Shown here: one piece after another, positions 15,183 through 25,010 of the stretch
How the letters are laid out: each line of letters opens with the position of its first letter
How positions within the stretch are numbered: the stretch's first letter is position 1
Origin: Cyclobacteriaceae bacterium
Lineage (GTDB): Bacteria; Bacteroidota; Bacteroidia; Cytophagales; Cyclobacteriaceae
Assembly (NCBI GenBank): GCA_026989535.1
Contig: JALSJD010000231.1
Span: forward strand, 1 to 42,899
DNA length: 42,899 bases
Direction of reading: 5' to 3'
Notes under the pieces: model-generated
What the model saw: only the letters and a program-made list of their open reading frames with translations
What the model was told of the DNA's origin: nothing
The model's database searches: none
Program-made: the position numbers and the translations under genes

Positions 15183-17153
15183 ATGCTTAACACTAATTTT
15201 TTCAAATTAATTACACCATTTTTAGTTCTTTTTTCTTTTTTCGGAAAAGCGCAAGATACTACTTTGGTAAAGCTAAAAGCTGCGTTAGATACTACTAAAA
15301 CGGCTACTACAAGAGTTGGTATATTAATTGAATTGGTGTCAATAACAGCGGAGTATTCTATCGACTCTGCCAATATTTTTTTAGATAGTGCAGAAGAGTT
15401 GGCAACTAAAATAGATTATGCCCGTGGCTTAGCCGAAGTGGCCAAAGCACATGGTTCTATTTATTCAATGGAAGGAAACTATGCGCCTGCATTGCGTGAA
15501 TTAAGCAAAGCACAAACTATGTTTAGGCAGCTTAATGATACCTTAAAGCTTGCTAAAACTTATATGCTGCTTGGCAATATTTATGTAGCAACCAAAAATT
15601 ATAATGAGGCACTTAGGTATTATAGAAATGCAGGCAATTCATTTCAAGAGTTAAAAGAGTATAAAGCACTTGCAGGCATTCATAATAATGTAGGTGTAAT
15701 TTACTGGCAAGAGGGGCAATTGGATAGTGCTTCTATTTATTTTAACAAAGCTTTAATAACCTATATAGAGCTTAATGATAAAGAAAGCTTAGCTACTAGT
15801 TATACGAATATTGGAATAATTTATGCTGAGCAGGATGACTATGAGAAGGCCATTGAATATTATACAAAAAGCAACGCAACCCTCACTCTGCTAAATCAAA
15901 CCTATGGCGAAGCTATAAATAATTTAAACATTAGTGATGCTTATCTTCGAATGAAAGAGTATGATTTAGCAGAAAAATACATACACAAAGCGGTTGAAAT
16001 AGCCGAAAAAGAAGGGTATAAATCTTTGCTTCCTAACCAGTATTATACCATCGGAGAGATTGAGGAAGATAAGGGAGATTATAAAAAAGCGATTGAATGG
16101 TTTCGAAAATCAGAAGAAATAGAAGATTCTTTATTCGATGCTGAAACCAATTCAGCCATACTAGAAATACAAACCACCCAATTAGAACAAATACAGCAAC
16201 GAGAAATTGAACGAATTCATGAAATAAGTGAAAATAGCTTAAAAACAGAACGGTTAAAAAACACCTTATTATTAGTTGTATCTGGTTTCGTTCTAATTTT
16301 ACTTTTGGTGGCTACCACTTACTTTTATAAACGGGCTAGTGTGGCCAAGCAGATAAACAACCAGAACTTACAGATACTTAATCAAAAATCGAAAATTTAC
16401 CAGCAGGCAAAGTCTATTGCGGATAAAAACGAAGCCTTATTAGAAAAAAATGCGAAACTCGAAGAGCTAAACGAAGAAAAAAACTACATTATGAACGTGG
16501 TAGCACACGATTTAAAAAGTCCTTTAAATCAAATTCAAGGACTGGCCGAAGTAATTCGGTTAGAAGAAAGCTCCCTAACACCTACTCAGCAAGAATGTTT
16601 AAAAAATATATCGTCATCCTCTGAAAGACTTAGCCAGATGATAAACCGTATTTTAAACACCCGAGCCATAGATGCTGAAAATGCTGATTTTCAGACGAGT
16701 AATGTAAAATTAGTCCCCATTTTACATCGTATTATTGCCAATTTTCAACCACTTGCCGATCAAAAAAATATTAAGATTTCAGTAAATGGGTTAACAGAAA
16801 AACCTGTAGTAAAAGGAGATAAACATCATATTCAACAAGTTATTGAGAATATTATTTCCAATGCCATTAAATTTTCACCTCCCAACAAAAAGGTAAATGT
16901 GGCTCTTAAGCTTGAGAAAAAAAGAGCTGTGCTTTCTTTTAAAGATCAAGGGCCGGGGTTAACTAAAGAAGACCACCAAAAGCTGTTTGTTGAGTATGCT
17001 AATTTAAGTGCGAAACCAACAGGAGATGAAACTTCTACAGGTTTGGGCTTATCAATTGTTAAAAAATATGTAGAGTTGATGGAAGGTGAAATTTGGTGTA
17101 AAAGCAAAGCAGGGCAAGGAGCAACTTTCTATTTAGCATTCAATTTAGTGTAA
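15183..17153 (+). CDS. TPR-containing sensor histidine kinase
   Basis: A 656-residue kinase with a signal peptide (LVLFSFFGKAQDT), a periplasmic region of about seven TPR units (residues 60-320), a short coiled coil, one membrane helix near residue 365 (LLLVVSGFVLILLLVATTYF), a second coiled coil, then HisKA with the phospho-acceptor H442 (NVVAHDLKSPLNQ) and HATPase_c with the N box (ENIISNAIKFSPP) and G boxes (DQGPGL, TGLGLSIVKKY). It is expected to autophosphorylate and pass the phosphate to a response regulator; none is encoded nearby. The 3' end overlaps the convergent GT-C gene by 25 bases. Confidence 0.92.
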   Translation: MLNTNFFKLITPFLVLFSFFGKAQDTTLVKLKAALDTTKTATTRVGILIELVSITAEYSIDSANIFLDSAEELATKIDYARGLAEVAKAHGSIYSMEGNYAPALRELSKAQTMFRQLNDTLKLAKTYMLLGNIYVATKNYNEALRYYRNAGNSFQELKEYKALAGIHNNVGVIYWQEGQLDSASIYFNKALITYIELNDKESLATSYTNIGIIYAEQDDYEKAIEYYTKSNATLTLLNQTYGEAINNLNISDAYLRMKEYDLAEKYIHKAVEIAEKEGYKSLLPNQYYTIGEIEEDKGDYKKAIEWFRKSEEIEDSLFDAETNSAILEIQTTQLEQIQQREIERIHEISENSLKTERLKNTLLLVVSGFVLILLLVATTYFYKRASVAKQINNQNLQILNQKSKIYQQAKSIADKNEALLEKNAKLEELNEEKNYIMNVVAHDLKSPLNQIQGLAEVIRLEESSLTPTQQECLKNISSSSERLSQMINRILNTRAIDAENADFQTSNVKLVPILHRIIANFQPLADQKNIKISVNGLTEKPVVKGDKHHIQQVIENIISNAIKFSPPNKKVNVALKLEKKRAVLSFKDQGPGLTKEDHQKLFVEYANLSAKPTGDETSTGLGLSIVKKYVELMEGEIWCKSKAGQGATFYLAFNLV

Positions 17154-18460
17154 CTTGAGAATTTTCGCATCTCAATAAACATAACTATAAGCACCACAAT
17201 AAACTCGAGGGCTACCACTGGCATCACTTCTTTAAACCCTGTAATGGAGTAACCTGCGTAGGTGCACATAATTAATAAACTCCAAACAAAGGTAAACTTA
17301 TAGCGTGTAAAAGTGCCAAATAAAATGGCTAGGGAGATATACCAAGGGTGAAGAATTAGTGAAAAAAGAGCAAATACAACTGATAACCATAGCATTGTTT
17401 CAGGCAGGGCTTTCTTTTTATAGAATGAATAAACTGAAATTATTAAGATGGATATGGTAGTGGTAACGGCCAATAACTTGCCAATGAGGGCAATCATATT
17501 ATACCCATTAACCCAATAGCCAATTTGCCTAAAAGCATAGTAAATGCCTGCGTTAAACTCGAATTTTTGATAATAGAGCAATAAGCTGTTTTCAATGCCT
17601 CTAAAAAAGGAAGGGTCTAATAAGGGGGCAAAAATTATGGCCATACTTATGCTGAAAACAACTATGAAGCGCACTCCTGTTTTTAATTTTAGACTGAGCA
17701 ATACCGCAGGTAAAAACATCAGAGGTATAAGTTTGGCTGCCACAGCCATGGCAAATGCAAATGCTGCTCTACTAATTTTTTCTTGTTGCAAGTTTGATAA
17801 AAAGAGCATTAAGAAAAATATCATTAATGCCTCGTGGTGCAAATTGCCAACCAATTCAATTATAATTAGGGGGTTTAGTGCATACCAAGCAATATTTTTT
17901 ACCTCTATTTTAAAGGCTCTTAGTAAAGAAGGGAATAGCAGTAATGTGCCAATTTCCGCTGCAATTTGTGCAATACGTAAAATAACAGTGCTTAACCAAA
18001 TGGAGTCTGAAGCTAACCAAGCAGCTACCCAGTTTATAAATTGCGGTATGGGCGGATACACCGTGTAATGCGTAGGTGAGTTAATAAGGTTAAATAATTC
18101 AGCATTAATGCCCACAGGCGCCATGTTAAGGTTCTCCATATAAAAAGTGGGCAGTTCCGCAAAAGGGTTTATGCCATTAAACCAAAGCCTTCCGTCCCAA
18201 ATAAAGCGGTAAAAATCATCGGATAATAAAGGGGTAGAAAATAGGAATAGTAGCCGAAAACACACACCTAAGTAGATGATATGCTTAATTGATAAGTGCT
18301 CTTTTTGATAAATGAGAAAAACATAGGCAAGAAAAATTACGGCATAGGCTGTTAGCAATTGAGTAGTTTCTGGCCGTTGAATTACGTACCCAATAAGCAT
18401 ATAGCCTACGATGGAAATACCAATGGCAAGCCAAGTAAAGCCTTTATGCGGTTTAGGCAT
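17129..18460 (-). CDS. Polytopic membrane glycosyltransferase (GT-C/GT87-like)
   Basis: A 443-residue protein with about eleven hydrophobic helices. An early segment (SDDFYRFIWDGRLWFNGINPF) has the acidic/aromatic loop after the first helices that GT-C mannosyltransferase-like enzymes use for catalysis with a polyprenyl-phosphate sugar donor. The gene overlaps the start of its own operon partner: the upstream GT2 stop lies 8 bases inside it (18453-18460). The nearby 229-residue GT2 could make the polyprenyl-linked donor. Substrate and product are unknown. Confidence 0.78.
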   Translation of the reverse strand: MPKPHKGFTWLAIGISIVGYMLIGYVIQRPETTQLLTAYAVIFLAYVFLIYQKEHLSIKHIIYLGVCFRLLFLFSTPLLSDDFYRFIWDGRLWFNGINPFAELPTFYMENLNMAPVGINAELFNLINSPTHYTVYPPIPQFINWVAAWLASDSIWLSTVILRIAQIAAEIGTLLLFPSLLRAFKIEVKNIAWYALNPLIIIELVGNLHHEALMIFFLMLFLSNLQQEKISRAAFAFAMAVAAKLIPLMFLPAVLLSLKLKTGVRFIVVFSISMAIIFAPLLDPSFFRGIENSLLLYYQKFEFNAGIYYAFRQIGYWVNGYNMIALIGKLLAVTTTISILIISVYSFYKKKALPETMLWLSVVFALFSLILHPWYISLAILFGTFTRYKFTFVWSLLIMCTYAGYSITGFKEVMPVVALEFIVVLIVMFIEMRKFSSYTKLNAK

Positions 18461-19916
18461 GTGTCCCTTTAATTGATTGGTAACTTACCGTTAACAGCCC
18501 AATGGCTAGCATTAAGTGAAAAGGCACAAGCCCAAGATCTTTAGTAACATAAGCCAACACAAGACCTCCTACAAAATAGAGGCCTAAGGCAAACTCAATA
18601 ATTGTGCTGCCATCAATTTTTCGTGATAGGTATTTATTTCCACTAATTTTTGCTTTTTTGCTTGTGGCATTAAATTTTGGTGTTCTTATAAAAGGTGTTT
18701 TTTTACCAAATAACCCTTCTATAACGGCCATTGCATTATGGTAAGAGAGCCCCATAGAGATGGTCATAAAGGCAAAAAAGGAAGGAATAAATCGATCGGT
18801 TGATTTGGTGTAGGGCGCTTTTTTGGCAGAGACCCAAAAGAAGAACCCGATGGACACAAACCCAACTAATAAAATACTGGCAATATGAAAATAAAAATTA
18901 ATTTCGGGGTGGAGGTACTTAATATATAATACGGGTAAGCTAATGATGCCTCCAATAAGCAATAGCACAAAAATGCTGCTGTTTAGCAAATGAAAAGAGG
19001 CGTGTAGTTTGGTTTTTAAAGATAGGGATGATTTAAAAACTTTGCCTAAATTTTTAACCGCTGTTTCTGCGGCTCCTTTGTTCCATCGGTATTGTTGCGA
19101 TTTAATGGCAGGCATAAGTACAGGTAATTCGGCAGGAGATTCAACATCTTCTAGGTACTTAAATTTCCATCCTTTTAATTGGGCTCGGTAACTTAAATCC
19201 AGGTCTTCGGTAAGAGTCTCGGCACTCCATCCACCGGCATTTTTAATACACTCTTTACGCCAAACCCCAGCTGTTCCGTTAAAGTTAATAAAGCTATGCG
19301 AGTAGTTTCTGCCCGTTTGTTCTACCGAAAAGTGAGCGTTTAAGGCAAAAGCCTGCACCTTAGTAAAGAGCGAATATTCTTTGTTAATATGCCCCCACCT
19401 GGTTTGCACCACGCCTACTTTACTCGTATTAAAATAAGGAATTGTTTTTAGTAAAAAATCTGGTGGAGGCAGAAAATCAGCATCAAAAATGGCAATAAAT
19501 TCGCCCTTAGCTTGGGCTAGGCCATAAGCTAAAGCACCCGCTTTAAAATCAGTACGTGTAGGTCGTTGAATATGCTTAATGTCAATGCTTTGTTGTTGAT
19601 AGGCCTTGATTTTTTTTGCGATAAGTTCTACAGATTCATCAGTGGAGTCATCTAACACCTGAATTTCTAGTTTGCCGGCAGGGTAGTTGAGTTTGCAGAT
19701 GGAGTCAATCAGCCGTTCAATTACATATTCTTCATTATAAATGGGTAACTGAACGGTAACAAAAGGGTAATTTTCTATGGCTGGCGTTGTTTCGTCTATT
19801 GTTTTACGGGCTTTTAAATAAGCAAATGTTAGATGCAGTTGCCCCATACTATAGATAAACAACATCAGCATTACAAGGAGGTAAAGCCCAAGGATAAAAA
19901 TTTCGTACCAGGCCAT
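18453..19916 (-). CDS. Processive-type family 2 glycosyltransferase (cellulose synthase-like)
   Basis: A 487-residue membrane-bound GT2 enzyme. One N-terminal helix precedes the catalytic domain, which shows DDSTDES, DADFLPP (DxD), TEDLDLSYRAQLKGW (TED) and QQYRWNKGA (QxxRW), the full set of motifs of processive beta-glycan or glucosylceramide-type transferases. Further helices follow from about residue 300. The ATG lies at 19916, where it overlaps the stop of the upstream GT2 gene by one base. Together with the GT-C enzyme this looks like an operon making a membrane glycolipid or exported glycan. Confidence 0.88.
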   Translation of the reverse strand: MAWYEIFILGLYLLVMLMLFIYSMGQLHLTFAYLKARKTIDETTPAIENYPFVTVQLPIYNEEYVIERLIDSICKLNYPAGKLEIQVLDDSTDESVELIAKKIKAYQQQSIDIKHIQRPTRTDFKAGALAYGLAQAKGEFIAIFDADFLPPPDFLLKTIPYFNTSKVGVVQTRWGHINKEYSLFTKVQAFALNAHFSVEQTGRNYSHSFINFNGTAGVWRKECIKNAGGWSAETLTEDLDLSYRAQLKGWKFKYLEDVESPAELPVLMPAIKSQQYRWNKGAAETAVKNLGKVFKSSLSLKTKLHASFHLLNSSIFVLLLIGGIISLPVLYIKYLHPEINFYFHIASILLVGFVSIGFFFWVSAKKAPYTKSTDRFIPSFFAFMTISMGLSYHNAMAVIEGLFGKKTPFIRTPKFNATSKKAKISGNKYLSRKIDGSTIIEFALGLYFVGGLVLAYVTKDLGLVPFHLMLAIGLLTVSYQSIKGTHA

Positions 19917-20605
19917 TATAAGTATTTGAATAAAGTGAATATGATTTTATAACCCGCCATAATGGTGCCCTTTACAGTGCCCGATACTTTGGAGAATCCT
20001 ATTCGGTTGCGGTAATTTACAGGCACTTCAACAGTTTTAATTTTTTGTTTGGCGGCTTTTATTTGCATTTCTACAGTCCATCCATAGTTGCGGTCAACCA
20101 TATTAAGTTGGTTTAGGGCAGTTAAGGTAATGGCTCTAAATGGGCCAAGGTCTGTAAATTTTACACCATAAAATAGATAAAGCATTTTAGTAGCCAACCA
20201 ATTACCAAACACTTGCTGTGGTGTTAACGAACCCCTTTCTTTTTGCCCCAAAGCTCTGGAGCCAATCACCATTTCGGCCTCTTTATTTAAAATTGGTGCT
20301 ATTACTTTATTCATTTCTTGGGGGTAGTCTGAGTAATCTCCATCTAAAAAAACAATAATATCGGTTTTCTGGTTCAAGTTGTTTACATAATTTATTCCTT
20401 TAAGGCACGAAGCTCCGTAGCCTTTTTCGTTTTCGATTAAAACAGTTGCTCCAGCCTCTTCGGCTTCTTTTTTTGTAGTATCGATCGAGCCATTATCGCA
20501 TACTATTATTTCTTTTACAATTAACTTTGGAATTTCTTCTATAACCTTAGCAATCGATTTTTCTTCGTTTAAAGCGGGAATAATTACCCGTATTACTTCT
20601 ATCAT
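19916..20605 (-). CDS. Family 2 glycosyltransferase (polyprenyl-phosphate type)
   Basis: A 229-residue GT2 enzyme, first gene of the three-gene operon. It carries RVIIPALNEEKSIAKVI, the donor-binding IIVCDNGSIDTT and the metal site FLDGDYSDYP (DGD). There are no membrane helices apart from a C-terminal hydrophobic stretch. The layout resembles dolichyl/undecaprenyl-phosphate glucosyl- or mannosyltransferases, which would supply a lipid-linked sugar for the downstream GT-C protein; that link is inference from the operon. Confidence 0.88.
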   Translation of the reverse strand: MIEVIRVIIPALNEEKSIAKVIEEIPKLIVKEIIVCDNGSIDTTKKEAEEAGATVLIENEKGYGASCLKGINYVNNLNQKTDIIVFLDGDYSDYPQEMNKVIAPILNKEAEMVIGSRALGQKERGSLTPQQVFGNWLATKMLYLFYGVKFTDLGPFRAITLTALNQLNMVDRNYGWTVEMQIKAAKQKIKTVEVPVNYRNRIGFSKVSGTVKGTIMAGYKIIFTLFKYL

Positions 20606-20743
20606 TAATTGTTATTATTATTTAAAAATAATGTTTTACTGCTCTTCTAAATTTATACTTTTATAGGTTCTATCACCAATTTAATGGAATTAGTGGTACA
20701 GCTTGTTTTGTAAGTATTTCATTGAGCACTTTGTGCCTCCTTA

Positions 20744-20790
20744 GTGTTCTTTGTGGTTAATTTATTTTTGGTAATAACCACAAAGAACAC
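20744..20790. repeat. 16-bp perfect inverted repeat
   Basis: gtgttctttgtggtta at 20744-20759 and taaccacaaagaacac at 20775-20790 with a 15-base AT-rich spacer. The flanks continue the symmetry loosely (tttgtgcctcc on the left, aaggcactaag on the right). A weak relative of this (agtgccttagtgg) is at 24941-24953. The 346-base gap 20606-20951 holds nothing else recognisable. Confidence 0.75.
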
Positions 20791-20951
20791 AGAGTCTTAC
20801 ACAGAAGGCACTAAGAAAACTAAACAATATGTATTCTTCTTTGTAGTTATGACATCATCAAATTCCTAGTCCCATTAAAATAACAGTAGAGCCCTTTTAT
20901 AAAAGGAGATAACGGAACAAATCTGGTATGGCATAAATTTGAGTGTTACTT

Positions 20952-22691
20952 TTATTTTCGCACAAAATTAGCAGTATTTACTCTATTGGTATTAGAATCG
21001 TTTTCTAATTTTAGCACCCCTCTGGGGCAAACAGCGGCACATACACCACAGCCCACACAAGAAGCACGCACAATATTTTCGCCACGTTGGGCATAAGCTC
21101 TTACATCAATGCCCATTTCGCAATAGGTAGAACAGTTACCACAAGATATACACTGCCCACCATTGGTGGTAATTTTAAACCGTGATTTAAACTTTTGCAC
21201 AATGCCCATATAAGCGGCCAACGGGCAACCAAATCTACACCAAACTCTATTGCCCATTACGGGGTAAAAACCTGTGCCAACTACGCCTGAAAATCCTGCA
21301 CCAATAAAGGCTCCATACACTTGGCGCATACTAAAAGTATTAATGCCAAGAAGCTCGCTTGCTCCTGTAAAATAGGTGTATAATACGCCAATAGTCATAA
21401 CCACGGCAAATACCAGTACGGAGTAAATCATGTAGCGTTCAATTTTCCATGCTCGTAATGATTTATCCGAAAGTTGCCTAAAGGGGTCGCCCACGGTTTC
21501 GGCAAGGCCACCACAGCCACAAACCCAGCTGCAATACCATCTTTTGCCGTAGAAATAGGTAAAAATGGGAACTGCAATTAAAGAAAACGTAATTCCCCAT
21601 ACCAACATAAACATACCCAAGTTGCCTCCGGCAATAAGCTTATTCAGTTCAAAATCAAAGAAAAAGTCATAGTCTAAGGGCCAAGCATTTTTAAAATCGA
21701 AATAGGGTTGGTTAAGCCGAACCAGTATTTCGGGGATAAGAAATGCAAATATGGTTTGGAAAAACATAACCGAACCGGTTCGTATTAGTTGGTAGTTATT
21801 ATGCCTGTATTTTGCTAGCATACGAGCACCCATTACCAGCATACTTACGGTGTACATAAAACCGTATAAGAAAAATTGCCCTGCTTCTGAGCCACTTAGT
21901 TTATAGCTAATGGAATCAGTTAGCCTAATCCAACCGACCATATATTCGGGAAAGAAATAGAGCAGTACATAAAATGAAATGAGCAAGGTGCCTATAATTA
22001 TGCCTAGCCATTTACGGGATTTGGCAGGGTGAAAAAACGTGCCATTATTTTTAATGCCTGGCTTTTCTGCCATATACGATTGCAGCATTAAAAGTCCGCC
22101 AATGACTGCTAGCCCAAAGGTGAGTAGCAGAAATAGCAGGGCATTCGTATGCAATAATCCTGTAATGGAGTGCTTTGCCAGGTTATACTTTAATGATTTT
22201 GCGGCATATTTATCGATTCCTTTTTTAGGAATGACCTCATATTGAGCAATATTATCAGTTACTTGTTTAATGTTGGATTCTAACTCTGCATCAGAACCAA
22301 ACTCCCTGCCAAAAAGCCAGTTACCGTAATTTTTAAAGGCGATTACTTTAAAATTTTCTTTACCCCAAAGCGCTTCTATGCTTTTGGCATTTAACGAGTT
22401 GTTATGCGCAAGGTTTTCTAACCTTGTAATATTTTCGGTAGAAAAGGAATAATTTGCGATTGCTGTTTCATTTACTTCGGTTATTGCTTTACCAGTAGCA
22501 GAAAGTAATTGCCATGTGGAAACGGTTTTTTCTATTACGGGTTCAAAGGCTTTGGTTGCTATTGTCGTTTTTTCATCAGAGTTAAACTCTTTGGTAATAA
22601 TACTTTTGGTAAGGGTGTGGGTTGTTAAAAATGGGATGGCTAAAAATATGCTGAACCCCAATACAACTAAAACTGTTCCTAGTCGATTCAT
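20952..22691 (-). CDS. Membrane polyferredoxin (NapH/NosR/CcoG-like)
   Basis: A 579-residue integral membrane iron-sulfur protein. An N-terminal helix and a periplasmic domain of about 150 residues are followed by around six helices. Cysteine motifs CSWVCGCGG and CRFGCPLAAYMG resemble the NapH/NosR pattern, and the C-terminus has two 4Fe-4S sites, CISCGNCSTYCEMG and CVGCGVCAAVCPRG. Such proteins move electrons between the membrane quinone pool and a partner. The partner here is likely the FAD/NAD protein encoded 4 bases upstream on the same strand. No nitrate, nitrous oxide or dehalogenase reductase genes are present, so the physiological acceptor is unknown. Confidence 0.85.
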   Translation of the reverse strand: MNRLGTVLVVLGFSIFLAIPFLTTHTLTKSIITKEFNSDEKTTIATKAFEPVIEKTVSTWQLLSATGKAITEVNETAIANYSFSTENITRLENLAHNNSLNAKSIEALWGKENFKVIAFKNYGNWLFGREFGSDAELESNIKQVTDNIAQYEVIPKKGIDKYAAKSLKYNLAKHSITGLLHTNALLFLLLTFGLAVIGGLLMLQSYMAEKPGIKNNGTFFHPAKSRKWLGIIIGTLLISFYVLLYFFPEYMVGWIRLTDSISYKLSGSEAGQFFLYGFMYTVSMLVMGARMLAKYRHNNYQLIRTGSVMFFQTIFAFLIPEILVRLNQPYFDFKNAWPLDYDFFFDFELNKLIAGGNLGMFMLVWGITFSLIAVPIFTYFYGKRWYCSWVCGCGGLAETVGDPFRQLSDKSLRAWKIERYMIYSVLVFAVVMTIGVLYTYFTGASELLGINTFSMRQVYGAFIGAGFSGVVGTGFYPVMGNRVWCRFGCPLAAYMGIVQKFKSRFKITTNGGQCISCGNCSTYCEMGIDVRAYAQRGENIVRASCVGCGVCAAVCPRGVLKLENDSNTNRVNTANFVRK

Positions 22692-22695
22692 ATTT

Positions 22696-23961
22696 TTAGG
22701 CTAAAGTTTTAAATTGAGATGTAACCTGCGATGCAAACTTTTTATAAAACTCAGGGTCAAAGTTTAATGCCTCCAGGTTTTCGAGTACAAAATCTATTGT
22801 TTTGCCCGTGGCTATCCATTCATCGCAAAGCTCATGGCGCAGCCTTAACCCCAAAGCATTAAAGCCTCGTACTTTCATTGTCGCTTTTTCATATACTATT
22901 CTTAAACCTCTTTCTGGCTTCTCTTCGCTCCAAAACATACTGGTTAAATCACCGTCTATTTTAGCAGGCACATCTCCATAAGTTTGGTATTCTAAATCAA
23001 CAAATTTGGCGGAGTTAAACCAGATGCCAGGGTTGTAAGGGGTAGGAGTACCGCAAAGTGTTTGAGCTAAGCTTTCGCCCATTATTCTGCCAGTGTACCA
23101 TACTGCTTCTATGGCTCTTCGGCCTTTGGTGGGTTGTTTAATTTCGGCACAATCGCCAATGGCGTACATATTTTTAACGTTGGTTTGCAATAGTTCATCA
23201 ACTAAAATGCCTCTGTTGGTTGCAATGGCTGTGTTTTCGATAAACTTAATATTGGGTACTACTCCAATGGTGGCTCCTGCAAATTGGCACTCCAAAACTT
23301 CGCCTGTTCCAAGTGTAACTGATTCAACTTTACTACTTCCATTAATACTTTCTACGGTGGTGTTGAGCCTCAAATCAATACCTCTTGAAATGATATGCTT
23401 GCCTACCATTTCGGCTTCTTCGGGAGGTAATACGATGTCCCAATATTGCTTTTCTCGCACCGCTAAGGTTACGTGTACGCCTCGGCTATGCAGCATTTCG
23501 GCTAGCTCAATACCAATTAATCCTCCACCAATTATTACGGCTTGTTTTATTCCTTTTGTGTCCTCTAAAAGCTCTAAATCTTGCTTACTGTACAGGCTTT
23601 GTACACCTTTTAACTCCGCACCCAGGGTTGGTAGTGGGCGAGGGGTAGAGCCTAGAGCAAGCACTAGCTTATCGTAGCCAATGAGCTTGCCTGATTGTAA
23701 GGAAAGACTTTGATTTTCTGTATTAATATCGGTAACTCTATCAAACACAAGGTCGATTTTATTTTTTTTCCAAAACCAATTCTCGTAGGGTTGTGTGTGT
23801 TCAAATTTTAAATGCCCCATATAAATATACATAAGGGCGGTTCTTGAGAAAAAATATTCCGATTCAGAAGAAATCACCGTGACTTTATAATCGCTCAATT
23901 TGCGAATATGCCTGGCAGTGGTAATTCCTGCTATGCCATTACCAATAATAACAATGTGCAT
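22696..23961 (-). CDS. FAD/NAD(P)-dependent pyridine nucleotide-disulfide-type oxidoreductase
   Basis: A 421-residue two-dinucleotide-fold flavoprotein. FAD motif VIIGNGIAGITTARHI is at the N-terminus, the NAD(P) motif AVIIGGGLIGIELAEML lies mid-protein, and MYAIGDCAEI provides the second FAD contact. It resembles the NAD(P)H-dependent rubredoxin/nitrite reductase flavoproteins and the FAD subunit of membrane electron-transfer pairs. No redox-active CxxC is seen. It is the first gene of a two-gene operon with the membrane polyferredoxin, so it probably moves electrons between NAD(P)H and that protein. Confidence 0.9.
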   Translation of the reverse strand: MHIVIIGNGIAGITTARHIRKLSDYKVTVISSESEYFFSRTALMYIYMGHLKFEHTQPYENWFWKKNKIDLVFDRVTDINTENQSLSLQSGKLIGYDKLVLALGSTPRPLPTLGAELKGVQSLYSKQDLELLEDTKGIKQAVIIGGGLIGIELAEMLHSRGVHVTLAVREKQYWDIVLPPEEAEMVGKHIISRGIDLRLNTTVESINGSSKVESVTLGTGEVLECQFAGATIGVVPNIKFIENTAIATNRGILVDELLQTNVKNMYAIGDCAEIKQPTKGRRAIEAVWYTGRIMGESLAQTLCGTPTPYNPGIWFNSAKFVDLEYQTYGDVPAKIDGDLTSMFWSEEKPERGLRIVYEKATMKVRGFNALGLRLRHELCDEWIATGKTIDFVLENLEALNFDPEFYKKFASQVTSQFKTLA

Positions 23962-24106
23962 TTTAGTTAGGTTAAAGGTTGACTTAGGGATTGTTAATTA
24001 ATTCAATTTACATCCAAAAATAGCTATTCTGTCTTTTGTAGAGCCAACAATTATATGTTAGTTAACGTTCCTTTGTTAAAAAATAACAAAATTAGAGTTT
24101 GAACTT

Positions 24107-24114
24107 TATATTTG
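24107..24114 (+). promoter_or_regulatory. Candidate -7 box for the DUF547 gene
   Basis: TATATTTG, a full match to TAnnTTTG, 43 bases before the ATG at 24158. A clear -33 element at the normal distance was not found. Confidence 0.5.
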
Positions 24115-24157
24115 GAACTGGTGTTTATAGAAATACAATTGTTTAACTATTGAAAAT

Positions 24158-24877
24158 ATGAAAACGTTTTTAACTACTCTATTATTTTTGGTTTCTACCT
24201 TTTATGCCAATGCGCAACAAGATGAATTTTACAAAAATGTTGACCACATTATGCGTAATTATGTAAAGCATGGTATGGTTAACTATTCGGCCTTAAAATC
24301 AGACCCATCAGAATTGAATAAGATTGTTGAACAGATTAAAAATACCGATTTAAAAACATTAAGTAATGATGAGTTTGTGGCATTTGTAATTAATGCCTAT
24401 AATATGTTGGTTATTTATAATGTTGTTAATCATTACCCAATGGAAGGCCCGTTAAAGGTTAAAGGTTTTTTTACTGATAAATCCTTTTCGATTGGTAATA
24501 TTAAATTAAGTTTAGACGACCTTGAAAAGAAGATTTTGTTTGGGAAATCGAAAGATTCGAGGCTTCATTTTGCCTTGTCTTGTGCTGCAGTGGGTTGCCC
24601 GCCATTAAGCAATACCGTGTATAAGCCCAAAACTGTAGATAACCAATTAAAGGAGCAGGCAAAAATTTCGATAAATAACACTCAGTTTATAAGAATTGAT
24701 CGCACAAAAAAAGAAGTGCAATTATCTCAAATATTTGAGTGGTATTCGCTGCACTTTGGCAGTTCTAAAAAAGAGCAAATTGCCTATTTAAACAAATATT
24801 TAGAGGAGCCAATTACCAATGATTACAAGGTTAAGTATTACACTTATAATTGGGATTTGAACGATTGGATAGAGTAA
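24158..24877 (+). CDS. DUF547 secreted protein
   Basis: A 239-residue protein with a signal peptide (LLFLVSTFYANAQ). The conserved DUF547 core is clear: FVAFVINAYNMLVIYNVVNH and, later, LHFALSCAAVGCPPLSN with the Cys-containing CPPL motif. Members occur in bacteria and plants and their activity is not established. It is single, on the plus strand, with its own candidate promoter. The divergent flavoprotein operon starts about 196 bases away, which suggests a possible link through a shared intergenic region but nothing more. Confidence 0.9.
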   Translation: MKTFLTTLLFLVSTFYANAQQDEFYKNVDHIMRNYVKHGMVNYSALKSDPSELNKIVEQIKNTDLKTLSNDEFVAFVINAYNMLVIYNVVNHYPMEGPLKVKGFFTDKSFSIGNIKLSLDDLEKKILFGKSKDSRLHFALSCAAVGCPPLSNTVYKPKTVDNQLKEQAKISINNTQFIRIDRTKKEVQLSQIFEWYSLHFGSSKKEQIAYLNKYLEEPITNDYKVKYYTYNWDLNDWIE

Positions 24878-25010
24878 AATCTGGTTCCTGTTAGGTACTA
24901 TAGCTGCCCATTTTAGCCGCAGCGTAGGCACAAGAAAAAAGATTTTTTAGTGCCTTAGTGGTATTGTTTTAAATGTCTGAAAAGATATAGTTTAGGTTTA
25001 ATTGGGTCAT

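Noticed and set aside
23093-23677. 194-codon plus-strand ORF
   Set aside because: Lies wholly antisense within the flavoprotein gene, whose FAD and NAD motifs are intact.
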